A stretch of 64,000 nucleotides of DNA from Paenibacillus piri (lineage in GTDB: Bacteria > Bacillota > Bacilli > Paenibacillales > NBRC-103111), in contig NZ_SMRT01000001.1 in assembly GCF_004354045.1 (NCBI RefSeq), positions 620,001 through 684,000 of the forward strand, read 5' to 3'. The notes under the pieces were generated by a model, which saw only the letters and a program-made list of their open reading frames with translations, had not been told where the DNA came from and made no database searches. Shown here piece by piece: positions 9,616 through 18,708 of this stretch. How positions within the stretch are numbered: the first letter of the stretch is position 1; each line of letters begins with the position of its first letter. A program made the translations under genes and the position numbers.

Positions 9616-9701
9616 AACGGTTCGCTTTAAGAGGTCGCATGATTACATAAAAACAATTGCGGCCTTCATTCATTTTCAATAGCAGGGGAGAGTACGATAC
9701 G

Positions 9702-10865
9702 ATGACGGTTTCGTTTCAATTTCAGGTGAATGCCGGTCCGCGCGACCGGAATGAATGTCCTGTCGGCTTTGCTATGGGCAAGGACGACCCCCGGTTGAAC
9801 GGCGGCAGGCTGGAATCGCTAAGCGTCTGCGACGAGGACGGACGTCCAGTGCCCGTACAATGCTGCGAAGAAGAAGGCCGGTATATCATCCGGCTGATCG
9901 TGGATCGATTGGCCAAGGGCTCCGGCAAAACTTACTCGGCAGTCGTTCATGACCGTGCAGCCGCCGAGTCCGATCCGTCCGCGGGCGGAGTGGAGGTTCA
10001 TCCGAACCGCCATAAGCTCGATATCAGTATCGACGGCCGTTATTTCACGTCCTATGTGTTCGATCCGGCGGTGGCGAAGCCTTATTTGGGGGCTGTCGCG
10101 GGACCGCACGGAGACAGCTTTACCCGGCTCGATTTTGAAACGAAGGAGCATCCTCATCATCGTTCACTGTGGCTCGCCATCGGCGATGTCAACGGGATCG
10201 ATATGTGGAACGAGCCGGAAGGCAGGCACGGCAAGCAGCGGCACCTGCACTTTTCCCGCGCAGCCGGAGGTCCTGTATGCGCGACGATTACGGCGCATAA
10301 TGTGTGGACAAGCTTCGCGGACAAGCCGCAAATTGACGAAACGCGAACGCTGACCGTTTACCGTACGCCGGCTGCCGGCCGGATCGTCGATGTGGATGCA
10401 ACGTTTACGGCCAATTACGGCCAGGTCGAATTTGGGGCGACGAAGGAAGCGGGACCGCTCGGCATTCGCGTCACCGAATCGATGAAGGTCGACAATGGCG
10501 GAACCATGGTCAATTCATACGGCTCCATCGGGGAACAAGAATGCTGGGGCCAACGCGCGGAGTGGTGCGATTATTACGGAGCGGTCGGCGATTATACATA
10601 CGGGATCGCCGCATTCGACCATCCGGACAATGAAAACTATCCGACCTATTGGCATATCCGCAACTACGGCTTGCTCGCGCCCAACAACTTTTATTTTGCC
10701 GGCGGGAAGCTGATTAAACCGGGGGAAAAAGTAAACTACCGCTATCGGGTTTATTTCCATGAGGGGGATTCGGCCGTTATCAGGATTATATCCATCCGCC
10801 CCAGGTTACGATACTGTAACAAACAAGTATACTCATCGCCCGGGAGTATCCGTTTTTTATGTTGA
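9702..10865 (+). CDS. DUF6807/PmoA-like family protein with probable 3' frameshift
   Basis: A family usually annotated as 'PmoA family' or DUF6807 and not biochemically settled. The core motif KEHPHHRSLWLAIGD with the following DMWNE is present, and His residues suggest metal binding. ATG 9702 has AGGGGAG 11 nt upstream. The annotated C-terminus (after HEGDSA) is a basic tail unlike the body. Reading from 10775 in the next frame gives GRYQDYIHPPQVTIL and a stop at 10817-10819, which fits a natural family end. One base therefore seems to be missing near the G-run at 10763-10775. Either a real mutation or a sequence error is possible. It is a lone gene. Confidence 0.75.
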   Translation: MTVSFQFQVNAGPRDRNECPVGFAMGKDDPRLNGGRLESLSVCDEDGRPVPVQCCEEEGRYIIRLIVDRLAKGSGKTYSAVVHDRAAAESDPSAGGVEVHPNRHKLDISIDGRYFTSYVFDPAVAKPYLGAVAGPHGDSFTRLDFETKEHPHHRSLWLAIGDVNGIDMWNEPEGRHGKQRHLHFSRAAGGPVCATITAHNVWTSFADKPQIDETRTLTVYRTPAAGRIVDVDATFTANYGQVEFGATKEAGPLGIRVTESMKVDNGGTMVNSYGSIGEQECWGQRAEWCDYYGAVGDYTYGIAAFDHPDNENYPTYWHIRNYGLLAPNNFYFAGGKLIKPGEKVNYRYRVYFHEGDSAVIRIISIRPRLRYCNKQVYSSPGSIRFLC

Positions 10866-10889
10866 ATTGAAATGAATCCGTAATTGCGC

Positions 10890-10922
10890 AGGACCTCTTT
10901 GCAAGCCGGGGAGGTCTTTTTT
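10890..10922 (+). terminator. Rho-independent terminator after the DUF6807 gene
   Basis: Stem GACCTC (10892-10897) pairs with GAGGTC (10911-10916), then six T. It closes the single-gene unit. Confidence 0.75.
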
Positions 10923-11059
10923 CTATGGGTAAAGCTCAAGGCGATACGAACATTATAGCGGTACGATACGGTTATCCTGGAGGGCGGTTTAAAATGCGCA
11001 AGCATGCAGATTATAAGAGATAGCCGGCTTCCTTGTACTGGAAAGGACGGAACCGAAAC

Positions 11060-11088
11060 TTGAAATCCTTTTCCATATGAACTATAAT
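11060..11088 (+). promoter_or_regulatory. SigA-type promoter for the MFS gene
   Basis: TTGAAA (11060-11065), a 17-bp spacer and TATAAT (11083-11088) form a near-consensus vegetative promoter 29 nt before the start codon of the exporter. Confidence 0.75.
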
Positions 11089-11116
11089 AACCGGGTTTAA
11101 AGAAGGAGGGAATTTA

Positions 11117-12574
11117 ATGAATGCGAGCGGTGCTGCAGCCTCCGCATCCCAACCGATAGGGGATGTAAAGAGACTGCCGATTTTGATTTCGCTAATGATT
11201 GGCGCCTTTTTCTCGATATTGAATGAAACGCTGCTGAATGTTGCGTTTCCGGAGCTGATGGTTGAGCTTAACGTGACGGCTCCCACGCTCCAATGGCTGG
11301 CAACCGGATACATGCTGGTTGTCGGTGTGCTGGTTCCCGCTTCCGCCTTGCTTGTACAGTGGTTCACGACAAGGCAAATGTTTTTGGGAGCAATGTTTTT
11401 GTTTACCGTCGGAACGCTTGTATGTGGAGCTGCGCCGCATTTTTCCGTACTGCTGATTGGCCGCTTGCTCCAGGCGGCAGGTACCGGCCTGATGCTGCCG
11501 GTATTGATGAATACGATTCTTGTGCTATACCCTCCGGAGAAACGCGGAGCGGCGATGGGGAGCATCGGTCTGGTCATCATGTTCGCTCCGGCTATCGGCC
11601 CGACGCTCTCCGGTCTGATTCTTCAGTCGCTGCAATGGCGTTGGCTGTTTTTCATAGTGCTGCCGTTTGCGATTTTCTCGATTGTGTTTGCGTTCATTTA
11701 TTTAAAGAATGTATCGCAGCCTACCAAGCCGAAAGTGGATGTCGTGTCGATCATTCTTTCGACATTCGGCTTCGGCGGCATCGTTTACGGGTTCAGCAGC
11801 TCGGGCGAGTCGCATGGCGGATGGGCAAGCACGCAGGTATTCGTAGCCGTTCTGATCGGCGCCATCTCGCTTTTGCTGTTCGTTCTGCGCCAGCTTCGGG
11901 TGAAAGAGCCGCTTATGGATCTTAGGGCGTTCCGTTATCCGATGTTCACGCTGACAACCGTTCTGCTTGTCATCATGATGATGACGCTGTTCTCGACGAT
12001 GTCGCTGCTTCCGTTTCTGTTTCAGGGAGCGCTGGGGATGACGGTTTTTGCGTCGGGTCTGCTTATGCTGCCAGGCAGCTTATTGAACGGTCTCATTTCG
12101 CCGCTTACGGGTAAATTGTTCGACAAATTCGGTCCTCGCGCTCTGGTCATCCCGGGAATGGTATTTCTCGTCGTCATAATGTGGTTGTTTACGCGGGTTG
12201 ATCTGGATACTACCAAAATGGTACTCCTCGCGCTGCATATTTGTTTGATGGTCGCCATAGCCATGATCATGATGCCGACGCAGACGAATGGCTTGAACCA
12301 GCTGCCGCAGCATTATTATCCGCACGGGACGGCCATATTGAATACGATGCAGCAGGTGGCCGGAGCAATCGGCGTCGCTTTCTTTATCAGCATTATGTCC
12401 ACGGGACAAGGCAGATATTTGGCAGGGTCGTCCAACCCGACCGCCCCTGCGGAAATAGCGAAGGCAATGGTTGCCGGCGTTCACAATGCCTTTGTCATCG
12501 GACTCGGCTTTGCAGTGGCCGCGCTTGTTCTGTCGCTGTTCATCAAGCGCACCCAGGGGCCGACAATGAAATGA
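11117..12574 (+). CDS. DHA2-family MFS drug exporter (EmrB/QacA type)
   Basis: A 485-residue proton-driven membrane exporter with about 14 hydrophobic segments, the size and segment number of the DHA2 subfamily (LmrB, QacA, EmrB). The first helix region contains ILNETLLNVAFPELM, a typical variant of the DHA2 TM1 motif, and LLIGRLLQAAGTGLMLP is the helix 4 region with motif B (R..QG). Substrate is unknown; these proteins export lipophilic compounds. AGAAGGAGGG precedes ATG 11117. It has its own promoter and terminator, so it is a single unit without a visible local repressor. Confidence 0.9.
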   Translation: MNASGAAASASQPIGDVKRLPILISLMIGAFFSILNETLLNVAFPELMVELNVTAPTLQWLATGYMLVVGVLVPASALLVQWFTTRQMFLGAMFLFTVGTLVCGAAPHFSVLLIGRLLQAAGTGLMLPVLMNTILVLYPPEKRGAAMGSIGLVIMFAPAIGPTLSGLILQSLQWRWLFFIVLPFAIFSIVFAFIYLKNVSQPTKPKVDVVSIILSTFGFGGIVYGFSSSGESHGGWASTQVFVAVLIGAISLLLFVLRQLRVKEPLMDLRAFRYPMFTLTTVLLVIMMMTLFSTMSLLPFLFQGALGMTVFASGLLMLPGSLLNGLISPLTGKLFDKFGPRALVIPGMVFLVVIMWLFTRVDLDTTKMVLLALHICLMVAIAMIMMPTQTNGLNQLPQHYYPHGTAILNTMQQVAGAIGVAFFISIMSTGQGRYLAGSSNPTAPAEIAKAMVAGVHNAFVIGLGFAVAALVLSLFIKRTQGPTMK

Positions 12575-12615
12575 TTGAATCCGGACAAGCCTTTACAATA
12601 GGATAAGCCCGGAGC

Positions 12616-12651
12616 AAAAGAGCCTGTGACGTAATGTCGAGGCTCTTTTTT
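12616..12651 (+). terminator. Rho-independent terminator after the MFS gene
   Basis: AAAAGAGCC (12616-12624) pairs with GGCTCTTTT (12641-12649), followed by further T. A copy of the dispersed repeat family 2 begins two bases later. Confidence 0.85.
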
Positions 12652-12653
12652 CA

Positions 12654-12744
12654 GTTGAATAGAAGGTATAAGATGCTATACTTTGCTTCGCACAACCTTG
12701 ACAAACGCGCTCGTTCCCAAGGACGGCGAAACCGTTTATCCTTG
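12654..12744 (+). repeat. Dispersed repeat family 2, copy A
   Basis: About 90 bp shared with 53270-53357 and, more weakly, with 31312-31391. Shared blocks include GTTGAATAGAA, CTTTGCTTCGCACAACCTTG and GGACGGCGAAACCGTTTATC. The last block can form a small ACGG/CCGT hairpin. All three copies point the same way and each starts just after a strong hairpin. No open reading frame is present. Confidence 0.8.
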
Positions 12745-12853
12745 CTATTTTATAGATTATGCGTTTTAAATCCGGAATAGTAATACCGTACCCTGCAGGG
12801 ATGTGGTAGTATAAGATTGTTTATTGGCATATAGCGAGGGGCAAAAGATAAGC

Positions 12854-13783
12854 ATGAAAAATAAAGGGGTATTTATGGTGCTGGGCGCGGCCGTCTGCTG
12901 GGGGTTGTCGGGGAGCGCGGCACAGCTGTTTTTTCAGCATTTTCAATCCACACCGGGTCTATTGGTCGCCGTCCGGCTATTGTCGGCCGGCATCCTGATG
13001 ATTGTGCTGCAGTGTTTGGTCAAAGGTACGGGCAGCGCTTTTTCCGTTTGGTCGCACAGGAAAGACCGAATTACGCTGCTTATTTTCGGAATATTGGGGA
13101 TGCTCGGCGTTCAGTATACGTTTTTTGCAGCGATCCATTACGGCAATGCGGCTACAGCGACGCTGCTGCAGTTTTTGGGACCGGTGTTCATTATTGTTTT
13201 CGTATCCATGCGGCTAAGGCAAAGGCCCGGGGGTAAAGAGCTGATTGCGTTTGTTTTGGCGCTGGTCGGCATTTTTTTTATGACGACGGGCGGCTCTGTC
13301 AGTACGTTATCCATTTCGGTCGAAGCGTTTGTATGGGGTATTTTATCGGCATTGGCCGCCGCCTTTTATACGTTATACCCGAGGAAGCTGCTGGCGGTCT
13401 GGGGGCCTGTACCGGTTGTTGGCTGGAGCATGGTTATCGGCGGCGTCGGATTGAGTATGTTCAATCCGCCGTGGCATTTTGATTGGAGTCAAGGGTCGTT
13501 ATCCTTGTATGCCCTGCTGCTGTTTATCGTCATTATCGGGACAATCATCCCTTTTTATTTGTTTTTGGACAGCCTCCGGTTCGTCACGCCCGCGCAGGCA
13601 AGCATTTTGAGCAGCGCCGAGCCGTTGACCGCCGTGCTGGTCGGTATCGCGTTTCTGCAGACGGCGATGGATGCGGTGCAGCTGATCGGAAGCCTGTGTA
13701 TCATCGTCGCCGTCGTTGTTCTCACATTCCGTCCGGCGCGCAAACATTCCGTCGGCGGCAAGGCAAATGACGCGGGTTTATAA
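12854..13783 (+). CDS. EamA/DMT-family permease
   Basis: A drug/metabolite transporter superfamily protein of about 309 residues with ten predicted membrane helices in two EamA repeats. The first repeat begins VLGAAVCWGLSGSAAQLFF and the second near VEAFVWGILSALAAAFY. Members export amino acids, nucleosides or other small metabolites; the substrate here is unknown. ATG 12854 was chosen because the protein begins cleanly with MKNKG before the first helix. The upstream in-frame TTG at 12824 is possible, since GCGAGGGG is then internal. Confidence 0.85.
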   Translation: MKNKGVFMVLGAAVCWGLSGSAAQLFFQHFQSTPGLLVAVRLLSAGILMIVLQCLVKGTGSAFSVWSHRKDRITLLIFGILGMLGVQYTFFAAIHYGNAATATLLQFLGPVFIIVFVSMRLRQRPGGKELIAFVLALVGIFFMTTGGSVSTLSISVEAFVWGILSALAAAFYTLYPRKLLAVWGPVPVVGWSMVIGGVGLSMFNPPWHFDWSQGSLSLYALLLFIVIIGTIIPFYLFLDSLRFVTPAQASILSSAEPLTAVLVGIAFLQTAMDAVQLIGSLCIIVAVVVLTFRPARKHSVGGKANDAGL

Positions 13784-13900
13784 TCATCAACCTCTACGAG
13801 CTATTAAAGAGGCATGCATCAAACCGATAGACAGCCATGCACTGAATTGCGGCCTGGCTCAATCGGATTCCGAATAAAGGCAACAGAGGCATATCCAATG

Positions 13901-13937
13901 AAAGCACGTTTTCCGCGCATGCGGATGCGTGCTTTTT
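13901..13937 (+). terminator. Rho-independent terminator after the EamA gene
   Basis: AAAGCACG (13901-13908) pairs with CGTGCTTT (13928-13935), then T. It lies about 120 nt after the permease stop and separates it from the phosphonate operon. Confidence 0.7.
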
Positions 13938-14067
13938 TGCAGTTTTCGAGGCTGCGTTCGGACCGTCGATAATGCGGCCTTAATATAATCTTTATTTAAC
14001 GATAACATTGCTCTGATGTCGACAAGTTACCTTCAAGTCATGAAGTGATCATGATGATGGAGGTGTA

Positions 14068-14805
14068 ATGATGCACATGGAGTTGGATCTGCTCGAAGCC
14101 ACTCCCCGCTATGTTGAAATAGCCGACATGCTGCAAGCCGAGCTTGAAGACGGCCCTTACCGGCCGGGCGAAAAATTTCCCTCGGAGTCCGAGCTGTGCA
14201 AACGATTTCGCGAAAACCGCTATACGATCAGACAGGCGCTCGATCTTCTTGTACACACGGGCGTAATCCGTTCCCATCAAGGCAAGGGCTACTATGTTTG
14301 CGACAAGCCATTGGACATTCAATATACGATCACTCCGGCCATGCGATTTTCCCATGTGATGCGGCTGCTTGGCTGCACGCCGGGCGCGAAGCTGATGAAG
14401 CAGGAGAAGCTGGCGCCGCCGGAAGCCGTGAGAAACGGGCTGGAGCTGGACGAGGGGGAGGAAGCGTTCCGCCTGGAAATATTGCGCTACGCGGACGGCA
14501 TTCCGCTTACATGGAACGTTACCTGGCTGCCTGTTGCATACTTTCCGGAGCTGCTGGATCATACGGCCGCGTTCGATTCGCTGTACGCACTGCTTGAAGA
14601 GGTGTATGCGGTACAGCTGGAGCGGATTTGGTCGACGTTTCAAGCGATATACCCGACCGCCAGGGAAGCGCGTTACCTGCAAATTTCACCGAACACGAAT
14701 TTGCTCCATATCGAAAGCGTGATGAGAGACGAGAAGCGGCGGCTGGTCGAATATACATCGGCCAAATACAGAGGGGACCTGTGCCGCGTGTCCATCCAAT
14801 TTTAA
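14068..14805 (+). CDS. phnF: GntR/UTRA transcriptional regulator of the phosphonate operon
   Basis: A 245-residue HutC-type regulator. The N-terminal winged helix (about residues 10-75) shows YRPGEKFPSESELCKRF and NRYTIRQALDLL, the usual GntR recognition region. The UTRA ligand domain fills the C-terminal two thirds and ends with a YTSAKYRGD motif typical of effector-binding domains. It is the first gene of a phosphonate operon, the place PhnF holds in many bacteria, so it probably represses the operon and responds to a phosphonate or phosphate signal. GGAGGTG lies upstream of ATG 14068; ATG 14071 is an alternative. Confidence 0.88.
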   Translation: MMHMELDLLEATPRYVEIADMLQAELEDGPYRPGEKFPSESELCKRFRENRYTIRQALDLLVHTGVIRSHQGKGYYVCDKPLDIQYTITPAMRFSHVMRLLGCTPGAKLMKQEKLAPPEAVRNGLELDEGEEAFRLEILRYADGIPLTWNVTWLPVAYFPELLDHTAAFDSLYALLEEVYAVQLERIWSTFQAIYPTAREARYLQISPNTNLLHIESVMRDEKRRLVEYTSAKYRGDLCRVSIQF

Positions 14806-14856
14806 CTTGAGCCGCAATTGCACAAACCCATATTTAAAAATGAATGAGGAATGAAT

Positions 14857-15855
14857 ATGATGTTCAGCAGAAAGAAACCGTTGCCGTCATGGAAAGGAAG
14901 CACTGCCTTCGTATTGGCCATGCTGTTGGCGCTCATTACAGGGTGTGGAACCGCGCCGGCTTCCGGATCGGGCAACAATATGGCGCAGGGCGCTGCGCCG
15001 GCCGCTCCAGGAACTGCCGTAAAAAACGAGAAAGCCGGCGCATGGCCGGAGGTGCTGCGGATCGGCGTACTGCCGGGTGAGGAGGAAGGCAAGCTGTCGC
15101 GGGGCAACAAGAAATTCGCCGAGGATTTGGGCAAGGCGGTAGGCATCAAGACCGAGCTGTTCGTCGGGGATGACTACACGGCGGTTGTAGAAGCGATGCG
15201 CACGAAAAAAATCGATATCGCCTCGTACGGTCCTTTTTCATATGTCATTGCCGCTGAGCGGAGCGGTGCGGTGCCTTTCGCCGTCAAAGCGAAAAGCCAG
15301 AAGGACGCCTTTTACTACAGCTTGATCGTCGTACCCGCCAGCTCCAAGGCGCAATCGCTCGCCGACCTGAAAGGCAAAAGCTTCCTGTTCGCCGACCCGG
15401 CTTCCACGTCCGGTCATCTGTTTCCAAGAGGCAGCCTGATCAAAACGTTGGGCATTACGAACGATCAGGTCGAAGGCTTTTTCTCCAACGTTTCATTTTC
15501 CGGCGGTCATGACAAGTCCATCCTGGCAATTGCCAAAGGGACGGCTGACGGCGCGGGCGTATGCGACACATGTATCCAGCGAGTCGTAGACGCGGGTCTG
15601 GTGAAGGATTCGGACTACCGGGTGTTGGCCAAGTCGGATCCGATCCCGTCGGGGCCAATGACGTACCGCAAAGATTTGCCGGCCGATCTGGTTGAGAAGG
15701 TGAAGCAGTTTATGTTCAACTACCATAAGGAAAACCCGGATTATTTCAGCAACGGCACCCAGGCGTTTTATCCGATTGAGGACAAGGATTATCAAATTGT
15801 GAAGGATACGGCAAAAGCATTGAATATGAGTCCCGACGAGCTTCTTAAAAAGTAG
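14857..15855 (+). CDS. phnD: Phosphonate ABC transporter, substrate-binding lipoprotein
   Basis: Extracellular phosphonate-binding lipoprotein for the PhnCDE importer. It has a basic N-terminus, a hydrophobic stretch and the lipobox LITGC; the mature part contains the PhnD-type core LRIGVLPGEE and SYGPFSYV. Length (about 333 residues) is normal. ATG 14857 was chosen because GAGGA (14845-14849) is 7 nt upstream; ATG 14851 is too close to it. It lies about 50 nt after phnF and 18 nt before phnC. Confidence 0.93.
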   Translation: MMFSRKKPLPSWKGSTAFVLAMLLALITGCGTAPASGSGNNMAQGAAPAAPGTAVKNEKAGAWPEVLRIGVLPGEEEGKLSRGNKKFAEDLGKAVGIKTELFVGDDYTAVVEAMRTKKIDIASYGPFSYVIAAERSGAVPFAVKAKSQKDAFYYSLIVVPASSKAQSLADLKGKSFLFADPASTSGHLFPRGSLIKTLGITNDQVEGFFSNVSFSGGHDKSILAIAKGTADGAGVCDTCIQRVVDAGLVKDSDYRVLAKSDPIPSGPMTYRKDLPADLVEKVKQFMFNYHKENPDYFSNGTQAFYPIEDKDYQIVKDTAKALNMSPDELLKK

Positions 15856-15873
15856 GAAGGTGGGAAGAAGAAA

Positions 15874-16617
15874 ATGGCGGCGATTCTGGAAATCCGTAAT
15901 TTGAAAAAAGTGTATGCGGACGGAACGGCGGCGTTGCAAGGGGTAAGCCTGCAAGTGGAGCGCGGCGAGTTCGTAGCCGTAATCGGCCCGAGCGGCGCGG
16001 GAAAAAGCACGCTGCTGCGCTGCATTAACCGGCTTGTGGAGCCGACGGAGGGCGCCGTACTGTTCAACGGGACGGATACCTCCAAGGCAGGCGGTCAACA
16101 GGTGCGCAAGCTGCGCCGCGAGGTCGGCATGATTTTCCAGGGCTTTAACCTGATCCAGCGCGTTTCGGTGCTGCGGAATGTGCTGCACGGCCGACTCGGT
16201 TACATGAGCAGCATGACCGGCGCATTAGGCTTTTATTCGAAAAGGGACACGGAAGAGGCGCACAGCATACTGCAGCGGCTCGGCCTGAACCAGCAAATGT
16301 ATAAGCGTGCGGATGAGCTGAGCGGGGGCCAGCAGCAGCGCGTCGGCATCGCCCGCGCCCTGTCGCAGAAGCCGCAGGTCATATTGGCCGATGAGCCGAT
16401 CGCCAGTCTGGACCCGGTTACCTCGGAAAACATCATGCAGTATTTGTACACCATTTGCCGCGAGGACGGCATTACTTGCCTGGTCAATCTGCATCAGGTG
16501 GAGGTAGCCAGAAAATACGCTACCCGCATTATCGGCATTCACAAAGGCGCTGTCGTGTTTGACGGGGCTCCGGACGAGCTGACGGATGAGGTAACCGGCC
16601 TCATCTACAACAAATAG
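15874..16617 (+). CDS. phnC: Phosphonate ABC transporter ATP-binding protein
   Basis: ATPase of the phosphonate importer, 247 residues. Walker A is GPSGAGKST, the signature is [15 protein letters not shown] and Walker B is VILADEP. The family-typical insertion with [16 protein letters not shown] is present. Order phnD-phnC-phnE-phnE is the common Gram-positive arrangement. Confidence 0.95.
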   Translation: MAAILEIRNLKKVYADGTAALQGVSLQVERGEFVAVIGPSGAGKSTLLRCINRLVEPTEGAVLFNGTDTSKAGGQQVRKLRREVGMIFQGFNLIQRVSVLRNVLHGRLGYMSSMTGALGFYSKRDTEEAHSILQRLGLNQQMYKRADELSGGQQQRVGIARALSQKPQVILADEPIASLDPVTSENIMQYLYTICREDGITCLVNLHQVEVARKYATRIIGIHKGAVVFDGAPDELTDEVTGLIYNK

Positions 16618-16640
16618 CGGAAGGAGGCGAAACTGCAGCA

Positions 16641-17429
16641 ATGGAAGCACGGTTAATGGAAATTCGGCGGGATAAAAAACGGACCTCATGGATGATCGCG
16701 CTCGGTATTTTGGCGATAACGGTCTGGTCCGCCGTCGAAACGAAATTTTCGCTGTTCGGTTTGTACAGCGGGCTCGGAGAAATTTTCCGGTTTATTGTTT
16801 TCGATTTTTTTCCGCCGGATTTTTCCAGCTTCAAGAAGCTGATCGGTCCTGCGCTCGATACGGTCTACATCAGCTTTGTCGCGATGGTGATCGGTTCGTT
16901 AATCTCGTTTATATTGGCTTTTTTTGCGGCGGCCACGACAGCGCCCCACCCGGCGTTTCAGGCGATCGTCCGCGGCATGAATTCCATTTTGCGAAACATT
17001 CCGACGTTAATTTGGGGCATATTGCTCGTTTCCGCTTACGGCTTGGGCACGCTGGTCGGCACACTGGCGCTCATCATCACCTCAATCGGCACATTGACCC
17101 GGGCGTATGCGGAAATGCTCGAGGAAATCGATATGGGGCAGGTCGAAGCGCTTAGAGCGGTCGGCGCTACTTATATCCAGGTGTTGTCGCAGGCGGTACT
17201 GCCGCAATTTATGCCGGGCTTTATCGGCTGGTCTCTATATAAGTTGGAGCTGAACATTCGCGCTTCTACACTCATCGGGATGGTTGGCGGCGGCGGCCTC
17301 GGATTTGCGATTCAAAAGGGATTGAAGCTGTTTCAATTTCAAGAGGTTTGTTTGGCGATTTTGATGGTGGTGGCGCTGATCACAATAACGGAATGGACGA
17401 CGAGTAAAATAAGGGGGCGAATCATTTGA
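16641..17429 (+). CDS. phnE: Phosphonate ABC transporter permease (first copy)
   Basis: Inner-membrane permease with about six helices, 262 residues. The EAA-loop region (EALRAVGATYIQVLSQAVLPQ, given here only as a landmark split over residues 170-190) contacts PhnC. AAGGAGG lies 14 nt upstream of ATG 16641, slightly long. The stop overlaps the TTG start of the second permease (TTGA). Two PhnE subunits probably form a heterodimer. Confidence 0.92.
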   Translation: MEARLMEIRRDKKRTSWMIALGILAITVWSAVETKFSLFGLYSGLGEIFRFIVFDFFPPDFSSFKKLIGPALDTVYISFVAMVIGSLISFILAFFAAATTAPHPAFQAIVRGMNSILRNIPTLIWGILLVSAYGLGTLVGTLALIITSIGTLTRAYAEMLEEIDMGQVEALRAVGATYIQVLSQAVLPQFMPGFIGWSLYKLELNIRASTLIGMVGGGGLGFAIQKGLKLFQFQEVCLAILMVVALITITEWTTSKIRGRII

Positions 17430-18265
17430 GCACGGAACTTATTCCAGCGGCTCTCCGTGACGTAGGAATGAACAAGCCTTTGTCGGAGCCGCTTCCGCGA
17501 AAACCGCGTAAGGACCCGTTCTTAACGGGAATTGCCGTAGTGGGCGCCGCATTCTTCGTCTTTTGCCTGGTGCAGTTGAACTTCGATTACATCAAAATAT
17601 GGAACGGAACGATGAAGTTCATCGCTTCCCTTGCATTGATGTTTCCTCCGAAGGCGGATGAGTGGAGGCATGTGCTGGCGGCCGCATTGGAGTCGCTGCA
17701 AATTGCGCTGGTCGGGACGGTATTAGCGGTAATCATCGCTTTCTTTCTATCGTTTTTGGCGGCTGAAAATATATCCCCCCGTACCTCGTGGCTGATCAAA
17801 GGCTTCGCATCGCTGCTGCGTGCGATACCTACGCTCGTATGGGCGCTTATCTTCATCGTCGCCGTCGGGATGGGCCCGTTCCCCGGTATTCTTGCAATCT
17901 GCACGCATGCGGTCGGCATGCTGGTCAAGGTGTTTGCCCAATCGATCGAAGAGGTCGACGAAGGGGCTGTCGAAGCGATGCGGGCAACCGGAGCCGGCTG
18001 GCTGCAGATTGTGTTTCAGGGCGTTGTGCCCAGCGTTTTTACATCCTTTGTCGCCTGGAGCGTATTCCGTCTTGAGGTCGATATCGCCGAATCGTCGATT
18101 CTCGGCATTGTCGGCGCGGGCGGGATCGGTTGGGAGATCGCCAACGCGATGCGGCAGTACGAGTTTGACCAGGCCAGCTTCGTGGCGCTCGTCATATTCG
18201 TTATGGTGTTCAGCGTGGAGTTCGTCAGCAACCGGCTGAAAATTAACATAAGAAGAAAGGGATGA
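17426..18265 (+). CDS. phnE: Phosphonate ABC transporter permease (second copy)
   Basis: A second PhnE, 279 residues, with an N-terminal cytoplasmic extension of about 35 residues and six helices. The EAA loop reads GAVEAMRATGAGWLQIVFQG. It starts at TTG 17426, which overlaps the stop of the first phnE; AAGGGGG at 17411-17417 sits 8 nt upstream and supports this start. It differs enough from the first copy to be an old paralogue, not a recent duplicate. Confidence 0.92.
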   Translation: MSTELIPAALRDVGMNKPLSEPLPRKPRKDPFLTGIAVVGAAFFVFCLVQLNFDYIKIWNGTMKFIASLALMFPPKADEWRHVLAAALESLQIALVGTVLAVIIAFFLSFLAAENISPRTSWLIKGFASLLRAIPTLVWALIFIVAVGMGPFPGILAICTHAVGMLVKVFAQSIEEVDEGAVEAMRATGAGWLQIVFQGVVPSVFTSFVAWSVFRLEVDIAESSILGIVGAGGIGWEIANAMRQYEFDQASFVALVIFVMVFSVEFVSNRLKINIRRKG

Positions 18266-18270
18266 CAGCT

Positions 18271-18708
18271 GTGAAAATGTCACAAATAACGCGCGTTTTA
18301 ATCGAGGGCGATCCTGGATTGCTGGCGCGTCTTTGCGGACAAGTGGAGCGGAGCTATGAGGTTCGGACCGTCAGGCAGCCGGAAAAAAGCCTCGTGATGA
18401 GCAAGGCGCGGGACTCGGTATCACGGCAGCCTTTTTTCATGGGAGAAATTTTGGTGACCGAATGCACGGTCGAGATCGGAGAGGTTTACGGCTTCGGAGT
18501 GCTGATGGGGGAAGATGCGGAAAGAGCTTACCAGTTAGCGGTAGTCGACGCGGCGCTGCATGCCAAGCTCCCGATCACCGAGTCCTGGACCGCGCTGCTG
18601 TTTGAAGAAGAGCAAAATATCGCGCAGCGGCACCGGAAGGAGCACAATCAGGCGATGAAGTCAAAGGTGAACTTTGACACGATGGAGGAGTACAATGCCA
18701 AACGTTGA
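18271..18708 (+). CDS. phnG: C-P lyase subunit PhnG
   Basis: Small subunit of the carbon-phosphorus lyase core complex (PhnGHIJ), about 146 residues. Landmarks are PFFMGEILVTECTVEI and GMGED-like VLMGEDAERAYQLAVVDA (each partly quoted). With PhnI, PhnH and PhnL it attaches the phosphonate to the ribose of a purine nucleotide. GTG 18271 is preferred because AAAGG ends 10 nt before it; the ATG at 18262 overlaps the phnE stop but is only 1 nt from the ribosome site. Confidence 0.9.
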   Translation: MKMSQITRVLIEGDPGLLARLCGQVERSYEVRTVRQPEKSLVMSKARDSVSRQPFFMGEILVTECTVEIGEVYGFGVLMGEDAERAYQLAVVDAALHAKLPITESWTALLFEEEQNIAQRHRKEHNQAMKSKVNFDTMEEYNAKR

